64,000 bases of DNA from Catellatospora citrea (GTDB taxonomy: Bacteria; Actinomycetota; Actinomycetes; Mycobacteriales; Micromonosporaceae), in NCBI RefSeq assembly GCF_003610235.1, contig NZ_RAPR01000001.1, forward strand, positions 7,316,001 through 7,380,000. The letters run 5' to 3'. The notes under the pieces were generated by a model. It was given only the letters and a program-made list of their open reading frames with translations. It had not been told where the DNA came from and did no database searches. Positions 26,272-33,743 of the stretch are shown in pieces; positions within the stretch are counted from its first letter, which is position 1, and each line of letters begins with the position of its first letter. Position numbers and translations under genes: made by a program.

Positions 26272-28218
26272 GTGAGCGGGCTGCCCCCGGTGACCGCCCC
26301 GGCGCTGGCGGAGACGCTCGACGCGCTGCCGGGACGGCTGCGCAAGAAGGTCGACGACGCCGTCACCCGGGCCGCGGCCTGGCCGGTGTCCACGGCCGAC
26401 GGTCAGGTGACGGTCGCCGTCGACGAGAGCACCACGGTCACCCTGGTGCTGACCGGAGGCGTGGTGCGCACCGGGGCCGACGCCCGGTGCAGCTGCCTGC
26501 TCGCCCCCAACTGCCTGCACCGGGTCGCGGTGCTGGCGCTGGCGCCGGTGCACGACGGCCTCGACGACGAAGCGGAGCCGGGCGAGCCGCCCGCCGCGGC
26601 GGCCACCGAGACCTCCGGGGCGGACGGCGCGCCCTCGGCTGCCGCCGGCGGCTCCGCACCAGGCGACGGTGGCAGCGCGCCCGGCGACGGCCGCAACGGG
26701 ACGTCGGGCAGACCGCGGGCCGCGTCCGCGGGGACGCCGCTCGGCCAGGCCGCAGCCACCGCCGCGGACGCGGCTGAGGCGGGCGGCGGGGCGACCGTGG
26801 CGGTCACCCCGCGCCAGCGGGAGGCGGCCGACGGGTTGTGGCGGGCCGGGGCGGCGGTGCTCGCTGCGGGCACGTCGGGCAGCGGGCTGGTGCTGCGTAC
26901 GGCGTTGCTGCGGGCCGTGCACGAGGGCCGCGCCAACGGGCTGCACCGCGCCGCGGCGGCGGGCACCCGGGTCGCGGCCGGGCTGCAGGCGCTGCGCGAG
27001 GCGCAGCCGCAGTTCCGCCTCGCGGAACTCACCGACGACCTGCGGGAGCTGCTGACCGTGTCGCACCGGCTGCGTGCCGGGGACCTGCCCGCCGAGCAGT
27101 CCGCCGACCTGCTCGGCGTGGCGCGGCGCGGCTACGACCCGCAGGCCGGGCTGCGCCTGTACGGCCTGTGCACGGTCCCCGTCGTCGCCGAGTCCGGCTA
27201 CGCGGGCACGGCCACCTACGTGGCCGACCGCGACGGTCGGCTGTGGACGGTCACCGACGTCGCCCCCGGCGGCGCGGACCGGGCCGCCCGCTCCGGCGAC
27301 ACGGTGGTGGCGCTGGGGGAGGCCGGGCTGACCCACCGCGAGCTGACCCGCGCGGGCATGATCGTCTCGGGGGGCACGGCCAGCGCCTCGGGCCGGCTCG
27401 GCGCGGGCAAGTCGGTGCGCGCGGTGCGCGCCGGCGGGGCGGCCTGGACCGAGTCGCCCCTGCGGGCACTGTGGGAGCAGCCGCTGGACGAGCAGGTCGC
27501 GCGGGCCTTCGCGGCCCTCGCCGAACCGGTCGGGGACCGGGCGGCCGGATCCGACCTGGTGTTCCTGACGGTGCGGCTGGCCGGTGCGGCGACCGGGGAC
27601 GCGGTGCTCGCGGAGACCGCCGACGGGGCTCCGGTGCTGCTCACCGTCGCCGACGACCATCCCGAGCTGGCCTACCGGGACAACCTGCGGCTGCTCGGCA
27701 CGGCACCGGGGCTGGAGCTGCTGGTGGTGGGCCGTCCCGACCCCGGTCGGCGGGCCACCGTGCAGGCGCTGTCGATCGGGCTCACGCCCGGCGCCGGCGA
27801 CGGGCTGCGCCTGCCGCAGGCCTGGTCCGGGCACGCCGATCTGGGATACGACCGGTTGCACCGCAGCCAGCTGATGTCCGGCAAGCCGGTGGCGGCCGTC
27901 GCGGCGCGCCCGCCCGCGACCGGTGACCCGGCGCTGCAGCTGCTGCGCCGCCACCTGGAACGGGTGGTCAGCGGGGGCCGGGCCGTGCACGCGCTCGCCG
28001 ACGACCAGACGCGGCGGCTCCGGCGGGCGCGCCTGGATCTGGGCGCGCACCTGCTGGGCGAGCTGGCCGCGGCGGCCCGGTGCCGGCCGCGGGACCCGTT
28101 CGGCCGCCTCACCGGCGACGACGCGGAGGGCTTCACCCGGGCCTGGCTGGCCGCGGCGGTCTACGAGCAGCACGCCACCTCGGCGCTGACCCACGCCACC
28201 TGGCTGCCCCGAGGCTGA
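26272..28218 (+). CDS. SWIM zinc-finger protein (YehQ-like)
   Basis: The 648-aa protein has a SWIM motif near its N-terminus: Cys73, Cys75, Cys81 and His83 in CSCLLAPNCLHR, matching CxCx(n)CxH. SWIM fingers bind DNA or proteins. An Ala/Gly/Pro linker at about 100-165 leads to a long alpha/beta region without a recognised enzyme motif. The GTG at 26272 has GGGGAG at suitable distance; the gene starts 43 bp after the VWA stop and is the last of the five. A strong hairpin follows. Confidence 0.85.
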   Translation: MSGLPPVTAPALAETLDALPGRLRKKVDDAVTRAAAWPVSTADGQVTVAVDESTTVTLVLTGGVVRTGADARCSCLLAPNCLHRVAVLALAPVHDGLDDEAEPGEPPAAAATETSGADGAPSAAAGGSAPGDGGSAPGDGRNGTSGRPRAASAGTPLGQAAATAADAAEAGGGATVAVTPRQREAADGLWRAGAAVLAAGTSGSGLVLRTALLRAVHEGRANGLHRAAAAGTRVAAGLQALREAQPQFRLAELTDDLRELLTVSHRLRAGDLPAEQSADLLGVARRGYDPQAGLRLYGLCTVPVVAESGYAGTATYVADRDGRLWTVTDVAPGGADRAARSGDTVVALGEAGLTHRELTRAGMIVSGGTASASGRLGAGKSVRAVRAGGAAWTESPLRALWEQPLDEQVARAFAALAEPVGDRAAGSDLVFLTVRLAGAATGDAVLAETADGAPVLLTVADDHPELAYRDNLRLLGTAPGLELLVVGRPDPGRRATVQALSIGLTPGAGDGLRLPQAWSGHADLGYDRLHRSQLMSGKPVAAVAARPPATGDPALQLLRRHLERVVSGGRAVHALADDQTRRLRRARLDLGAHLLGELAAAARCRPRDPFGRLTGDDAEGFTRAWLAAAVYEQHATSALTHATWLPRG

Positions 28219-28223
28219 CCGCG

Positions 28224-28266
28224 CATCCGGTCCGGCCGCGCGGCGACGACGCGGCCGGGCCGGATG
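28224..28266. terminator. GC-rich hairpin terminator, bidirectional
   Basis: Arms 28224-28240 and 28250-28266 (17 bases each, beginning CATCCGG) pair with a single G-T wobble around a nine-base loop. It lies between the converging SWIM and sigma-factor genes. There is no T-run, as is usual in this GC range. Confidence 0.65.
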
Positions 28267-28331
28267 GACGTCACCGGACGCGCCGCCCGGCCGGTCCGCG
28301 GTCAGCCCGGCGTGAGCGGCAGCCGATGGCG

Positions 28332-29099
28332 TCACTGCGGTAGCTGCGCCCGCAGCCTGTCGAGGGTGCGTTTCAGCAGCCGTGACACGTGCATCTGGGA
28401 GAGCCCGACCTCGGCCGCGATCTCGGACTGGCTCATCCGGGCGTAGACGCGCATGACGAGAATGCGGCGTTCCCGCGGAGCGAGCCGGGCCAGCATGGGT
28501 CGCAGGCACAGGCGTTCGTCGACGGCCGCGTAACGCCTGTCGACGTCGCCGATGCTGTCGATGAGGTCGGCGCCTGTGCTGCCCGCCGGTGACGTGTTCA
28601 GGGAGAGCACGCGGTAGGCGTGCCAGGCCTCCATCGCGGTCAGCACGTCCGCGAGCGCGACGTGCAGGTGGTCGGCGATGTCGGCGGGGGCGGGCGTGCG
28701 ACCCTGCTGCTGGCTGAGCTCGCGGGCGGCGGTGGCCACCCGAGGGCCGAGCTCCTTGACCGTACGCGGCACCCGCATGCTCCATGCGGCGTCACGGAAA
28801 TGCCGCTTGAGGGCGCCGAGGATGAAAGGCACCGCGTATCCGGTGAAGGGCACCTGATGAGCGGAGTCGTATCCGTCGACTGCCTTGATCAGCGCGAGGG
28901 CGGCGACCTGCGCCAGGTCTTCGAGGTGCTCCCCGCGCCCGGCGAAGCGCCGGGCGAGACGTCCTGCCATCGGCAGGTTCTCCTCGATCACCTGGGCGCG
29001 GATCCTGGCCCGGTCGGGATGATCGGCTGGAAGCTCGTCCCGCCGGCTGAGCAACTGCTCGACGGACCGCGCCGTCGTGCGCTCGGCATGGATTGTCAT
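28332..29099 (-). CDS. RNA polymerase sigma factor, SigB/SigF/SigG-type
   Basis: The 255-aa protein has regions 2, 3 and 4 of the sigma-70 family without region 1: ENLPMAGRLARRFAGRGEHL EDLAQ in region 2, TVKELGPRVATAARELSQQQ in region 3, and a region-4 helix-turn-helix RMSQSEIAAEVGLSQMHVSR. This is the pattern of the actinobacterial stress and development group SigB/F/G. Such factors are normally held by an anti-sigma factor, but no anti-sigma or antagonist gene adjoins it. The ATG at 29099 is used; a TTG three codons earlier is possible. The gene converges with the SWIM gene. Confidence 0.9.
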   Translation of the reverse strand: MTIHAERTTARSVEQLLSRRDELPADHPDRARIRAQVIEENLPMAGRLARRFAGRGEHLEDLAQVAALALIKAVDGYDSAHQVPFTGYAVPFILGALKRHFRDAAWSMRVPRTVKELGPRVATAARELSQQQGRTPAPADIADHLHVALADVLTAMEAWHAYRVLSLNTSPAGSTGADLIDSIGDVDRRYAAVDERLCLRPMLARLAPRERRILVMRVYARMSQSEIAAEVGLSQMHVSRLLKRTLDRLRAQLPQ

Positions 29100-29336
29100 A
29101 CTGATCAACGCCCTGGGACTGGAGGCAGCGGTGTGCCGGCTGAGCCGGTCGCCTCTGCTGAGGCAGCCGGTGTTGCCTGGTCACGACCGCGGGGTCCGGG
29201 CGGCGTGTACGACTTCGCGATGCTACGTGCACCGGCACCGCGCGCAGTGTCGGCCCGCAACGGAGGGTTCTGCCCCGATGCGTGGTTCAGCCTACGCCGC
29301 CCTCCGAACGGTGCAAGGGATCGACGGGTACGGCCG

Positions 29337-30179
29337 TCAGCCGAGGCGCAGCAGTTCCTCGAGGTTCACCCCGGGCACACCGGTCAACCGCTCCACGGTG
29401 CCGGTGGTCGTGGCCAGCTCCCCCCGGGCGATGGCCAGGTACGTGCTGACCCACGCCTCGACCTGCCAGCCAGGCGCGCCGTAGACCGCCCGGGAGGCGT
29501 ACGCCTCCTCGACGGTCTCGTCGTGGTAGCTCGTCTGCCGCCCGGTCACGAACGTGATGATCTCGGCGACCTGCTCCAGGGTCAGCGCCTGCGGCCCGCT
29601 CAGCTCGTAGGTCTGACCGTCGTGGCGGCCGGGCTCGCGCAGCACCAGCGCGGCGACGCCCGCGACGTCGCCGATGGACACCCCGGCCACCTGGCCCTGG
29701 CCCGCCGGGCCGCGCAGCACCCCGTCGCGTCCGGCGAACAGCGGCAGCATCTCCAGATACAGGTTGTTGCGCAGGAACGTCCACGCCAGCGGCGTGTCAC
29801 GCAGGTGCTGCTCAGTGGCCCAGTGGTCGCGGGCCAGCGTGAACGTCGCGTCGGGCGCCGCGCCGAAGAACGATGTGTACACCAGTCGGCGCACCCCGGC
29901 GTCGACGGCGGCGTCGATGAACGTGCGGTGCTCGTCGATCCGCTCGGCGGACTCCGCGCCCGAGACCATGAACACGGTCTCCACCCCGGTCAGCGCTTCG
30001 CGTACCGCCCCGCGGTCGCGGTAGGCCGCTCGGCGCACCTCCGCGCCGGGCAGGTCGGGGGCGCGGCCGGGGTCGCGCACCACGAGACGCTGGGGCAGCC
30101 CTGCCTCGGCCAGGCGCTGTGCCACCTGCAGGCCGAGCCGGCCGGTGGCTCCGGTGACCGCGACCAGCGCGTCGGACAT
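29337..30179 (-). CDS. NmrA/SDR-type NAD(P)-binding protein
   Basis: The 280-aa protein begins with a Rossmann motif VTGATGRLGLQVA at 8-20 and continues as an atypical SDR of the NmrA group (VVRDPGRAPDLPG, GVRRLVYTSFFGAAPD, FLRNNLYLEML). Canonical YxxxK is not evident. Relatives act as NAD(P)H quinone oxidoreductases or redox sensors; the substrate cannot be named from sequence. The ATG at 30179 is preceded by AGGAGAGG. It is divergent from the small membrane protein gene. Confidence 0.85.
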   Translation of the reverse strand: MSDALVAVTGATGRLGLQVAQRLAEAGLPQRLVVRDPGRAPDLPGAEVRRAAYRDRGAVREALTGVETVFMVSGAESAERIDEHRTFIDAAVDAGVRRLVYTSFFGAAPDATFTLARDHWATEQHLRDTPLAWTFLRNNLYLEMLPLFAGRDGVLRGPAGQGQVAGVSIGDVAGVAALVLREPGRHDGQTYELSGPQALTLEQVAEIITFVTGRQTSYHDETVEEAYASRAVYGAPGWQVEAWVSTYLAIARGELATTTGTVERLTGVPGVNLEELLRLG

Positions 30180-30263
30180 GGGCCTCTCCTTGCCTGGCAG
30201 GGGTCAGTTCTCATGGTAGGTGCGGAGCGGATCGGGCGGACTAGCATGGTGGGGGAGGCCACG

Positions 30264-30518
30264 ATGACCAGACAGAAGCCGGACGGCACCCACGATCATC
30301 CGTACAGCGCGCTCAACCTGCGCCTGGCGTTGGCCGGGTTCGGGCTGGTGTTCGCGGGGGTGCTGGCGGTCATCTCGTTCGCCTTCGGACTGACCTGGCT
30401 GGGCTGGTTCAGCGTGCTGCTGATGGCCGTCACGATCATCGACCTGATCGTGATCTCCCGCCGGCGGCGGCAGCGCCGCCGTGAGGACCACGGCGCGCCC
30501 CACTCGCTTTTCGAGTGA
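30264..30518 (+). CDS. Small two-helix membrane protein
   Basis: The 84-aa protein has a polar N-terminus (TRQKPDGTHDHPYS), two hydrophobic helices at about 22-42 and 48-66, and a basic tail RRRRQRRRED. It resembles small actinobacterial membrane proteins of the DUF6343 type, from memory only. GGGGGAGG five bases upstream supports the ATG at 30264 over one at 30246. A function is not known. Confidence 0.65.
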   Translation: MTRQKPDGTHDHPYSALNLRLALAGFGLVFAGVLAVISFAFGLTWLGWFSVLLMAVTIIDLIVISRRRRQRRREDHGAPHSLFE

Positions 30519-30575
30519 GCCCACCGTGCGAACCGGACCGCGGCGAAGTGTTCCTGCTGCGCAGCTCAAGCGGCA

Positions 30576-30581
30576 TATGAT
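30576..30581 (+). promoter_or_regulatory. Leaderless -10 box (TATGAT)
   Basis: TATGAT, close to consensus, ends six bases before the ATG at 30588, and no ribosome binding site is present. The transcript probably starts at the start codon. Confidence 0.6.
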
Positions 30582-30587
30582 CAAGAC

Positions 30588-30941
30588 ATGATCAACGGTA
30601 TGCATGCTCTGATCTACAGCACGAACGCCGATGCCGACCGGGCCTTCTTCCGCGACGTGCTGGGCTTCCCGCACGTGGACACCGGTGAGGGCTGGCTGAT
30701 CTTCAAGGCGCCGCCCGCGGAGATCGCCTTCCACCCGGCCGACGCGCACACCCGCTGCGAGCTGTACCTGACCACCGACGACGTGGAGACCACGGTGGCG
30801 CAGTGGGGCGAGCGCGGCCTGGAGATCATCGTCGCGCCGGCCAAGCGCGAGTGGGGCACCGAGGCCGTGGTACGCCTGCCCGGCGGCGCGACCCTCGGCG
30901 TCTACCAGCCCACCCACGTCACCGCCTTCAGCGCGGCCTGA
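30588..30941 (+). CDS. VOC-superfamily (glyoxalase/bleomycin-resistance fold) protein
   Basis: The 117-aa protein is a single VOC module of two beta-alpha-beta-beta-beta halves (MHALIYSTNADADRAFFRDV LGF, CELYLTTDDVETTVAQW, RLPGGATLGVYQP). Such proteins are dimeric metal-dependent lyases, dioxygenases or drug-binding proteins; nothing here fixes the substrate. It stands alone with its own leaderless promoter. Confidence 0.85.
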   Translation: MINGMHALIYSTNADADRAFFRDVLGFPHVDTGEGWLIFKAPPAEIAFHPADAHTRCELYLTTDDVETTVAQWGERGLEIIVAPAKREWGTEAVVRLPGGATLGVYQPTHVTAFSAA

Positions 30942-30986
30942 TCCCGGCGCGCCTGTCGGTCCGAGGGCCGGTCCGCGGGGACCGCG

Positions 30987-31565
30987 TCAGTCCGGGGCCC
31001 AGCCGGGATCGCGGCCGAAGGCGGCCAGCAGCCGGTCCTGCGCGTCGGCCCCGTCGGGCAGGTCGATCCGCGGGCCGATGACCCCTGCCCCGCGGTACTC
31101 GTTCTCCTCGACGTCGAACCAGTCCGCGACGACCTTCACCGCCTGCGGGTCGAGCGCCGGGTCGACCCCGAGCGCCACGGCCAGGTCCCAGGCGTGGATG
31201 AGATGGTCCGCGGTGAGCTGGTAGGCGTACTCGCTGGCGGCGGTGTCGCCGAAGGACAGATGCACGACCCGGTCCATCGCCCCGGGCGCGGTGACCGCGG
31301 CCTCGGCCTCGCGGGCCGCGTCGGCCGCCGCGGTGACCGGATCGGCGCCGAGCAGGTCGCCGGTGAACCGGTCGCCGACGTCGTCGACGGTGGCCCCGGC
31401 GAACAGCGGCACCGTCCAGCGGTCCTCACCCACCAGATGGTTGACCAGCGTACGGACGTCCCATTCGGGGCACGGTGTGGGCGACGACCACTGCTGCGGC
31501 CGCACCTGCGCGACGCGGTCGGTGAACTCGGCCAGACTGGCCCGGTAGCCGTTGAGCAGGTCCAT
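30987..31565 (-). CDS. DinB-like TIGR03086-type metal-binding protein
   Basis: The 192-aa helical protein fits the mycothiol-dependent maleylpyruvate isomerase/DinB superfamily: WSSPTPCPEWDVRTLVNHLV near the N-terminus and DHLIHAWDLAVALG later supply the conserved histidines. Members use a metal, and many use mycothiol, to detoxify or isomerise small molecules. The ATG at 31565 has GAGGTGG at proper spacing. It is divergent from the tandem ABM-domain gene, with 108 bp between the starts. Confidence 0.85.
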   Translation of the reverse strand: MDLLNGYRASLAEFTDRVAQVRPQQWSSPTPCPEWDVRTLVNHLVGEDRWTVPLFAGATVDDVGDRFTGDLLGADPVTAAADAAREAEAAVTAPGAMDRVVHLSFGDTAASEYAYQLTADHLIHAWDLAVALGVDPALDPQAVKVVADWFDVEENEYRGAGVIGPRIDLPDGADAQDRLLAAFGRDPGWAPD

Positions 31566-31673
31566 GGCATCCACCTCGCCAAGCAGTATATGCAGGCCGA
31601 ACGTGCCGAGATCCGGCTTCGGCGACCCGGGCGGCCGGCCGGGACGTACCGTCGGGGGGAGGGGAGGTCCGTC

Positions 31674-32279
31674 ATGTTCGTACAGGTCATCCGCGGCCGC
31701 GTGGCCGACCCCGAGGCGGTGCGCGAGGCGTTCGAGCGCTGGGTGCGTGAGCTGTCCCCCGGCGCGGACGGCTGGCTCGGCAGCACCGGCGGGGTCACCG
31801 CCGACGGCCGGCTGGTGGTGCTCGCCCGGTTCGCCTCGGCGGAGGCGGCCCAGGCCAACAGCAGGCGTCCCGAGCAGGACCGCTGGTGGCAGGACACGGC
31901 GGCGCTGGTGTCCGAGCCGACCTTCCACGACAGCGCGGACGTGCGCGGCTACCTCGCGACCGGCTCCGACAAGGCCGGCTTCGTGCAGGTCATCACGGGC
32001 CAGACCACCGATCCGGACAAGATGATGGACAGCGTCGTACGGCTGTCGGCCAGCCTGCACGCGTTCCGCCCGGACCTCATCGGCGGCACGGTGGCCCTGC
32101 ATCACGACGGCACCTTCACCGAGGCGGTGTACTTCACCTCGGTGGAGCAGGCGCGGGCCGGGGAGCAGCGGCAGCTGCCGCCGGAGCTGCAAGGCGCGCT
32201 CGACCGGGCCGAGGAGCTGACCTCGATGCTGTCCTACCACGACCTGACCGACCCCTGGCTGCTGTCGCCGCCGCGCTGA
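31674..32279 (+). CDS. Tandem ABM-like dimeric alpha/beta-barrel protein
   Basis: The 201-aa protein contains two halves that start alike: MFVQVIRGRVADPEAVREAF at residue 1 and FVQVITGQTTDPDKMMDSV at about residue 102. Each would form a ferredoxin-like alpha/beta barrel half of the ABM type, as in monooxygenases and stress proteins. The halves could pair within one chain. GGGGAGG precedes the ATG. A function is not known. Confidence 0.75.
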   Translation: MFVQVIRGRVADPEAVREAFERWVRELSPGADGWLGSTGGVTADGRLVVLARFASAEAAQANSRRPEQDRWWQDTAALVSEPTFHDSADVRGYLATGSDKAGFVQVITGQTTDPDKMMDSVVRLSASLHAFRPDLIGGTVALHHDGTFTEAVYFTSVEQARAGEQRQLPPELQGALDRAEELTSMLSYHDLTDPWLLSPPR

Positions 32280-32305
32280 GGGTCGCGCCCCCGGTCCCGG
32301 GCGCT

Positions 32306-32311
32306 TAGCAT
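32306..32311 (+). promoter_or_regulatory. Leaderless -10 box (TAGCAT)
   Basis: TAGCAT ends six bases before the GTG at 32318, which has no Shine-Dalgarno sequence. This is the same layout as at several other genes in the window. Confidence 0.55.
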
Positions 32312-32317
32312 GGGCCG

Positions 32318-32938
32318 GTGATTTTCCAGCCCCGTCAGCGCATCGTGTTCATCGGCGACAGCATCACCGACTGCGGGCGGCGCGACGCCGCCGCGCCGTA
32401 CGGCGACGGCTACATGAGCCTGGTGCAGGCCTTCGTCACCGCCGCCCGGCCCGAGCTGGGCCTGAGCTGGGTCAACCGCGGCGTCAGCGGCGACACCGTG
32501 CGCGACCTCGCCGCCCGGTGGGAGCGCGACGTCGTCGAGGAGCGCCCCGACTGGCTCAGCGTGAAGATCGGCATCAACGACGTCTGGCGCTTCTTCGAGA
32601 ACCAGTTGGACGCCGCGGTCCCGCTCGACGAGTACACGGCCACCCTGCGCTCGCTGCTCGCCACGGCCGTCGAGCGCACCGGCTGCCGCCTGATCCTCGC
32701 CGACCCCTACCTGATCGAGTCCGACCGCGACGACCCGCAGTACGCGATGACCGCCGACTACGCCGCCGTCGTCGCGACGCTGGCGAAGGACTTCGGCGCG
32801 CTGCACGTGCCCGTGCAGGCGGCGTTCGACCGGGTGCTGGCCTCGACCGTGCCGGCCGACTGGGCCCACGACCGCATCCACCCGAACCTGGCCGGCCACG
32901 CCGTGATCGCCCGCGCCTTCCTCGACGTCATCGGCTGA
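32318..32938 (+). CDS. SGNH/GDSL-family hydrolase
   Basis: The 206-aa cytoplasmic protein has the four SGNH blocks: FIGDSITD with Ser15, the Gly block NRGVSGDTV, the Asn block KIGINDVWR, and DRIHPN with Asp185 and His188 as the rest of the catalytic triad. The family includes esterases, lipases and carbohydrate deacetylases; blocks and length resemble rhamnogalacturonan acetylesterase-like members. The exact substrate is unknown. There is no signal peptide. The GTG is supported by a -10 box at leaderless distance. Confidence 0.9.
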   Translation: MIFQPRQRIVFIGDSITDCGRRDAAAPYGDGYMSLVQAFVTAARPELGLSWVNRGVSGDTVRDLAARWERDVVEERPDWLSVKIGINDVWRFFENQLDAAVPLDEYTATLRSLLATAVERTGCRLILADPYLIESDRDDPQYAMTADYAAVVATLAKDFGALHVPVQAAFDRVLASTVPADWAHDRIHPNLAGHAVIARAFLDVIG

Positions 32939-32987
32939 CCGCCTGCAGCCGGGTGATCAACTTGGTCCGGGGATGGTGGCGGGTGGG

Positions 32988-32993
32988 TAAGGT
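32988..32993 (+). promoter_or_regulatory. Possible leaderless -10 box (TAAGGT)
   Basis: TAAGGT is followed, six bases later, by ATA at 33000, which opens a reading frame continuous with the next membrane protein. This suggests an ATA start or a different start further in. Confidence 0.35.
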
Positions 32994-33092
32994 GCGGGCA
33001 TAGGGGCGTATGCGGTCGGGGCGCTGTCGGCGCTGATCCAGGTCGCGGCGGCGGCTGCCGCGGCCGGATCCCTGCTGGGTGGGGGCGCGGCG

Positions 33093-33710
33093 GTGCTCGC
33101 GGCCTGGGCGGTCGCGGTCGTGGCGGTGCCCTACGGGTGGGCGGTCGGGCGAGTGCGGGCGTATCCGCCGACCGGGCGCGGGGTCGCGCTGTTCGCCGTC
33201 GACCACACCTGGAGCCTGGTCAACACGATCGCCGGGGCGGGCTTCCTGACCGTCAACCTGGCCCGCGGGCACCACCTGGATCCGCCGCGCTGCTGCCGTC
33301 GCGGCCGGATCGACATCCACGAGCAGGCCATGCGGGGGTACGCCACCACGCTGGGCAACGTGATCGCCGGTGGGACCGCGGCCAACGAGCGCCACGAGGA
33401 CCTGCACGTCCGGCAGGCGCGCCTGCTGGGGCCGCTGTACCTGCCGCTCGTGGGGCTCAACTACGTGCTGTTCAGCGTGCTGCCCGTGTGGTGGCTCTAC
33501 CACGATCACGACGGCTACCCGATCACCGGTCCGGGGCGGTACTTCACCCGGGGCGTGTACCTGCACGTCTGGCACGAGGCCTGGGCGTACCGCCGGGACG
33601 TCCGGGACCGGTACGGCGACCTGCCGGTGCCCAGGCCCGGTCGCCGACACCCCCGGCGGACCCGACGCAGTAGAGGTGACCGCGGTCACTGCACGACTGA
33701 CAAAACTTGA
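33093..33710 (+). CDS. Membrane protein of unknown function (start uncertain, may begin at 33000)
   Basis: From the GTG at 33093 the protein has 205 aa, a first hydrophobic segment right at its N-terminus, a second hydrophobic region at about 40-60, another near 112-130 (LYLPLVGLNYVLFSVLPVWW), and a basic Arg-rich tail. It contains many His and Arg residues (NERHEDLHVRQARL, YLHVWHEAWAYRRDV). I do not recognise the family. The frame stays open and GC-rich at third positions back to 33000, adding a hydrophobic Ala/Gly/Leu stretch that would complete the first helix, but the only in-frame starts there are ATA (33000) and CTG codons. It ends 33 bp before the aldo/keto reductase gene. Confidence 0.65.
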   Translation: MLAAWAVAVVAVPYGWAVGRVRAYPPTGRGVALFAVDHTWSLVNTIAGAGFLTVNLARGHHLDPPRCCRRGRIDIHEQAMRGYATTLGNVIAGGTAANERHEDLHVRQARLLGPLYLPLVGLNYVLFSVLPVWWLYHDHDGYPITGPGRYFTRGVYLHVWHEAWAYRRDVRDRYGDLPVPRPGRRHPRRTRRSRGDRGHCTTDKT

Positions 33711-33732
33711 AATCTGTCATCTGTCATCTGTA
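33698..33732 (+). promoter_or_regulatory. Putative operator: TGACA/TGTCA inverted and direct repeats
   Basis: TGACA at 33698-33702 faces TGTCA at 33715-33719 (12 bases between), and TGTCA recurs at 33722-33726, so TCTGTCA appears twice in tandem. The repeats end next to the -10 box of the aldo/keto reductase. A site for the TetR regulator encoded downstream is plausible. Confidence 0.4.
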
Positions 33733-33736
33733 CGGT
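33731..33736 (+). promoter_or_regulatory. Leaderless -10 box (TACGGT)
   Basis: TACGGT lies seven bases before the ATG at 33744 and directly follows the TCTGTCA repeats. No ribosome binding site is seen. Confidence 0.5.
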
Positions 33737-33743
33737 TCTCGGC

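Noticed and set aside
7389..28218. Claim that the double operon is a proven phage-defence island or mobile element
   Set aside because: No integrase, transposase, direct repeat of the tRNA end or known defence nuclease was found; the defence idea is kept only as inference.
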